This document shows, piece after piece, positions 61,251 through 64,000 of a stretch of 64,000 nucleotides of DNA; position 1 is the first letter of the stretch; each line of letters opens with the position of its first letter. The notes beneath the pieces are model-generated. The model was given only the letters and a program-made list of their open reading frames with translations, had not been told where the DNA came from and made no database searches. The DNA comes from Planctomyces sp. (GTDB lineage Bacteria; Planctomycetota; Planctomycetia; Planctomycetales; Planctomycetaceae): assembly GCA_016795105.1 (NCBI GenBank), contig JAEUIH010000007.1, positions 124,001 to 188,000 on the forward strand, given 5' to 3'. The position numbers and the translations under genes are program-made.

Positions 61251-63509
61251 TCACCGCAAACGAGGCTGGATCTCTTCGTACACCTCGTCCGGCGAAATCA
61301 TATACATGGGTTCCGTTGACCTGTCAGTGTACTGATCGGATGTATATTTAAATTGATTCTCGGTGATTCTGTCGAGATAGCGGTAGAGTTCGCCCATGCT
61401 GATTTTGCTGCCAACAGCGTCGTCCAGAAACGCTCGAAGTTTCGACTCCAGCGCCGGACTATCAGATCCGTTACGGCGGACATGACGCCATCGATCGAGT
61501 TCGACACAAATGCGGTAGCGACATTCGCGTGAAGTCATCAAAGCAGCTGGGCGGTTTTCGAGGAGCTGATATGCGGCTGACTGAAAGCCTGAGTCTTCTG
61601 AAAGCTGCGGTTCGTTCACAATTGTACGAGCCGCATCGTAGTACACTCCAGCAAAGCGCACTCGCTGAACGTGGCTGACAAACACACTGGGTTCTGTCAG
61701 TCGACTCAGAATCTCCAGAGACTCATCGGTCCCACCGGTATCCTGAATTTTCACGAAGGCGGCATTGAGAATCGCGGCTTCTCGCCAGATTCCGTCAACC
61801 TTTAGTTCAAGCCAGTCGCGTGAAAAATCTTTGAGGAGTTCCGCTCTGGCGGTCCGTTGAACCTCAGGGTTTTGCGCAAGCGGCGACTCCGGAGCAGACT
61901 GTTCCTGAAATCGGACCATATCCAGGTACATACGGCAATACAGGTCCAGGTATCGGATTTCACTGGTGAAATCACTCGGCGAAATCTGCCTGAGCACTGT
62001 ACGTGCCTCGCTGTAATCAACGTCCCGAATATGGAGCATCGCCTGCGACACAATTTCGATCCGAGGATCTTTTCGCGTCACCCACCACCAGCTGCCAGCG
62101 AACACACTCCCGACCACTGCCCCAACGGCAATCCGTCGTGAGATCGCGATCGGTTTTTTTAAAGACGCGTCCAGCTCGGTTCGCAGAATTTGTGCGATTT
62201 CCCGAAATGCGTCCTCCAGGTCTTTCGCCGTTTCAAATCGACCTACTGGATCGTAATGAAGCCCCTTGATCAGAATCCGAACAATCCGCGAATCAACAAT
62301 ACGATCCGCCTGAAGAATTTGATCATCTGGGATCCCGTCTCGTTGTCGGCCCAACAGACACTCCGCGGCTTTCCGCCGGTCATCTTCATCGACTGATACT
62401 CCGAACGGCGGGTTTCCGGTAATCACATGCCAAAGAGTTGCACACAGCCCAAAGACATCCGTCGCTGGCAGGCTGACAGCTTCCTCGGTTGAATTTTTTC
62501 CGATGGAAACGACGCTGAGAAGTTGTTCGGAGGCCATGTAAGGCAAGGTCCCACCCACAATCTGGGAAGTCAGATGCTTTGACGTTGCGAGATTAAAGTC
62601 GAGCAGCTTCACAGAGAGATTAGGCAAGACGAGAACGTTGCCGGGTTTCACATCACAATGAAAGACGGAATGACTATGTGCATGAACGAGTGCATTTGCA
62701 AGGTCTGCCCCCCAGTCAGCCAGTAGCATTGAAAACGGCAGGGCGGAGGCATCGGGCTTGTTTCCGGGCAATTCGCGATCAGACTCTGCTGACAGTTTTG
62801 GATCATCGGAATTGACTTTATTTACTATGCGTGCAACATCTTCGGTGGTCATATCTGCGCGATCCCGCCGACCTGCCCACGCCATTTCTGCGAGATGATG
62901 CAAAGTTGCCCGGGTTTCATAGGGCATACAGATGACCGACAGACCGTAGTCACCGAATCGGGAGATGGAATGGACGCCGGCGATTGAAGAGTGATTCAGA
63001 CGCCCGATGAGGTTTGCTTCCTGTTCGCCACGCACGCAGATCTTTGCGACGACCCTTCGATCCCCAAGTGCTGGCTGACTGGCAACGAAGACGCGTGAAA
63101 GTACACCTCGTCCAATTCGTTCCATCAGAACAAACCCACAGACAAGGTCACCTGCCACTGGCCAATTGGTCTCGGGTACGTTTTCAACGAAAGACGGATG
63201 ATCATGAATGATCTGATCGAATTCGATCACGCGATGCAAAGACTGCTCGACATCCTGAAAACGTCGAGCAAACTCTGTGGGCCTTACCTTGGTTCCTTTC
63301 TCCCGCAGTCGGCAATACTCTTCGTAAGCAAGATCCATCACGCAAGAGTGATGTTCGGCGAGAAACGGATATTTCCGGAGCAGTTCAATTGCTGAAAAGT
63401 CCGCGTCGTCAGGGAACGTGCGAATCAGGTCCGAGGTAAACTTCTGAACATTTTTCGGGGAATCAGTTCCGAAATCGTCAGATTTTTTTCCCTCACGCCT
63501 CTCCGTCAT
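61251..63509 (-). CDS. Transmembrane Ser/Thr protein kinase
   Basis: This 752-residue bacterial Hanks-type kinase has a glycine loop IGRGVLSRVF (132-141), Lys156 in VVAKI, catalytic HCDVKPGNVL with Asp286, and metal-binding DFN (304-306) where DFG is usual; GTLPYMASEQLL follows. A membrane segment near 470-490 (AVGAVVGSVFAGSWWWV) leads to an outer helical domain with no recognised fold. Residues 1-120 are an extra helical region. Start 63509 overlaps the sigma factor gene by 17 bases, so the kinase is probably coupled to it and may control it. Confidence 0.9.
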   Translation of the reverse strand: MTERREGKKSDDFGTDSPKNVQKFTSDLIRTFPDDADFSAIELLRKYPFLAEHHSCVMDLAYEEYCRLREKGTKVRPTEFARRFQDVEQSLHRVIEFDQIIHDHPSFVENVPETNWPVAGDLVCGFVLMERIGRGVLSRVFVASQPALGDRRVVAKICVRGEQEANLIGRLNHSSIAGVHSISRFGDYGLSVICMPYETRATLHHLAEMAWAGRRDRADMTTEDVARIVNKVNSDDPKLSAESDRELPGNKPDASALPFSMLLADWGADLANALVHAHSHSVFHCDVKPGNVLVLPNLSVKLLDFNLATSKHLTSQIVGGTLPYMASEQLLSVVSIGKNSTEEAVSLPATDVFGLCATLWHVITGNPPFGVSVDEDDRRKAAECLLGRQRDGIPDDQILQADRIVDSRIVRILIKGLHYDPVGRFETAKDLEDAFREIAQILRTELDASLKKPIAISRRIAVGAVVGSVFAGSWWWVTRKDPRIEIVSQAMLHIRDVDYSEARTVLRQISPSDFTSEIRYLDLYCRMYLDMVRFQEQSAPESPLAQNPEVQRTARAELLKDFSRDWLELKVDGIWREAAILNAAFVKIQDTGGTDESLEILSRLTEPSVFVSHVQRVRFAGVYYDAARTIVNEPQLSEDSGFQSAAYQLLENRPAALMTSRECRYRICVELDRWRHVRRNGSDSPALESKLRAFLDDAVGSKISMGELYRYLDRITENQFKYTSDQYTDRSTEPMYMISPDEVYEEIQPRLR

Positions 63510-64000
63510 GGCTGGAAAACTTCTGAGACAGACTGGTGATGACTCGCCGAATTCGGCGATCCGAAATTCCAAGTTGACTTGCAATCTCACATTGTTTGAA
63601 ACCCTGTTTCAGGAGTCTCAAAACAGCCTGTGTCTCGGGTAGCTGATCTTCGTTCAGCATATCCCAGCGTTCCTGAGCAACTGCATATTGGCTGGGTGTT
63701 GGCTCAGACACGTGGCGTCTGTGATCTACCAACACCTGACTGGGTGCAACGGCCGCACCATTGGACTGATCCTTGCGAACCAATGCCCGACGGCCCGCAT
63801 CAATAACCTTATTGGAAGCAACCGTGGTGAGGAAGCGGACGAGTTCTTCGCGGTTTTCGAATCGATCAATCTGTGACAGGTGGCCGAAAAATGATGCCCA
63901 GACAGCCTGCGTGAAGTCCTGCGAATCGTAGCCGCCCCGGATGGAACGATTCATCTTTCGTCGAATTGTCCTCACCACGATCGGAGACAAACTTCGATGC
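63493..64000 (-). CDS. ECF-type sigma factor, 5' end beyond window
   Basis: At least 169 residues are visible. Region 2 is seen as YDSQDFTQAVWASFFGHLSQ, REELVRFLTTVASNKVIDAG and region 4 as LPETQAVLRLLKQGFKQCEI, ASQLGISDRRIRRVITSL. The frame is open to the window edge, where HRS precedes a TTG at 63990, so the gene continues outside. The layout matches planctomycete ECF sigma factors paired with Ser/Thr kinases. Its stop overlaps the kinase start. Confidence 0.88.
   Translation of the reverse strand, partial: HRSLSPIVVRTIRRKMNRSIRGGYDSQDFTQAVWASFFGHLSQIDRFENREELVRFLTTVASNKVIDAGRRALVRKDQSNGAAVAPSQVLVDHRRHVSEPTPSQYAVAQERWDMLNEDQLPETQAVLRLLKQGFKQCEIASQLGISDRRIRRVITSLSQKFSSHDGEA

Overview
The window is chromosomal DNA of a planctomycete, most likely of the Planctomycetaceae. 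This rests on gene content: four loci carry the planctomycete-specific families PSCyt1/PSD1 (DUF1549/DUF1553), DUF1501, DUF1552 and DUF1592. There is also a LEPR-signal giant secreted protein, a sigma factor/Ser-Thr kinase pair, an archaeal-type C1 cofactor gene (mfnB) and futalosine-pathway menaquinone genes. No database search was possible, so family names come from recognised motifs.

Layout. 0.1-0.8 kb: HTH plus receiver-like regulator with a strong terminator. 0.9-6.9 kb (minus): DUF1501, PSCyt1/PSD1, DUF1501 operon. 7.2-10.1 kb: sparse region of three orphan genes and short perfect hairpins, followed by an 815-bp array of palindromic repeats (10.3-11.1 kb). 11.3-15.5 kb: secreted LEPR/PPC/CARDB/lipase protein. 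15.5-19.7 kb (minus): DUF1552 plus DUF1592 pair. 20.3-21.8 kb: peptidoglycan amidase and a serine esterase, ended by 33-bp hairpin repeats. 22-26.4 kb: MFS transporter, APC-type permease, lipoprotein. 26.4-31.5 kb: cysE, a short unlisted reading frame, M42 peptidase, MMPL exporter. 31.5-33.5 kb: a decayed, fused PSD1/DUF1501 remnant. 33.5-35.4 kb: esterase, a 27-bp inverted repeat and a double-DUF3467 protein.

35.4-41.9 kb (minus) is a five-gene run: mqnA, mqnC, ABC ATPase, ABC-2 permease fused to a CPBP protease, and an amidohydrolase that is a good candidate for the aminofutalosine deaminase step. 42-48.6 kb: homoserine dehydrogenase, a CysQ-like phosphatase with lpxB, and a metal-uptake binding protein plus ATPase behind a Zur-like palindrome but with no permease gene, then a double zinc-ribbon protein. 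48.7-51 kb: 7Fe ferredoxin, ECF sigma factor and a pilin-like peptide. 51-56.2 kb (minus): PSD1 protein with a long coiled coil, DUF1501 and WD40, a tight three-gene unit. 56.4-64 kb: HAMP-like membrane protein, GT-C glycosyltransferase, TPR protein, mfnB, small uncertain frames, then a kinase overlapping the end of a sigma factor gene cut by the window edge.

The main theme is the repeated pairing of a secreted cytochrome-domain protein with a mostly Tat-exported partner (DUF1501 or DUF1552). It appears here in three intact architectures and one pseudogene. The function of these pairs is not established, and they are the best candidates for an undescribed system, together with the mqn operon that carries its own ABC transporter.
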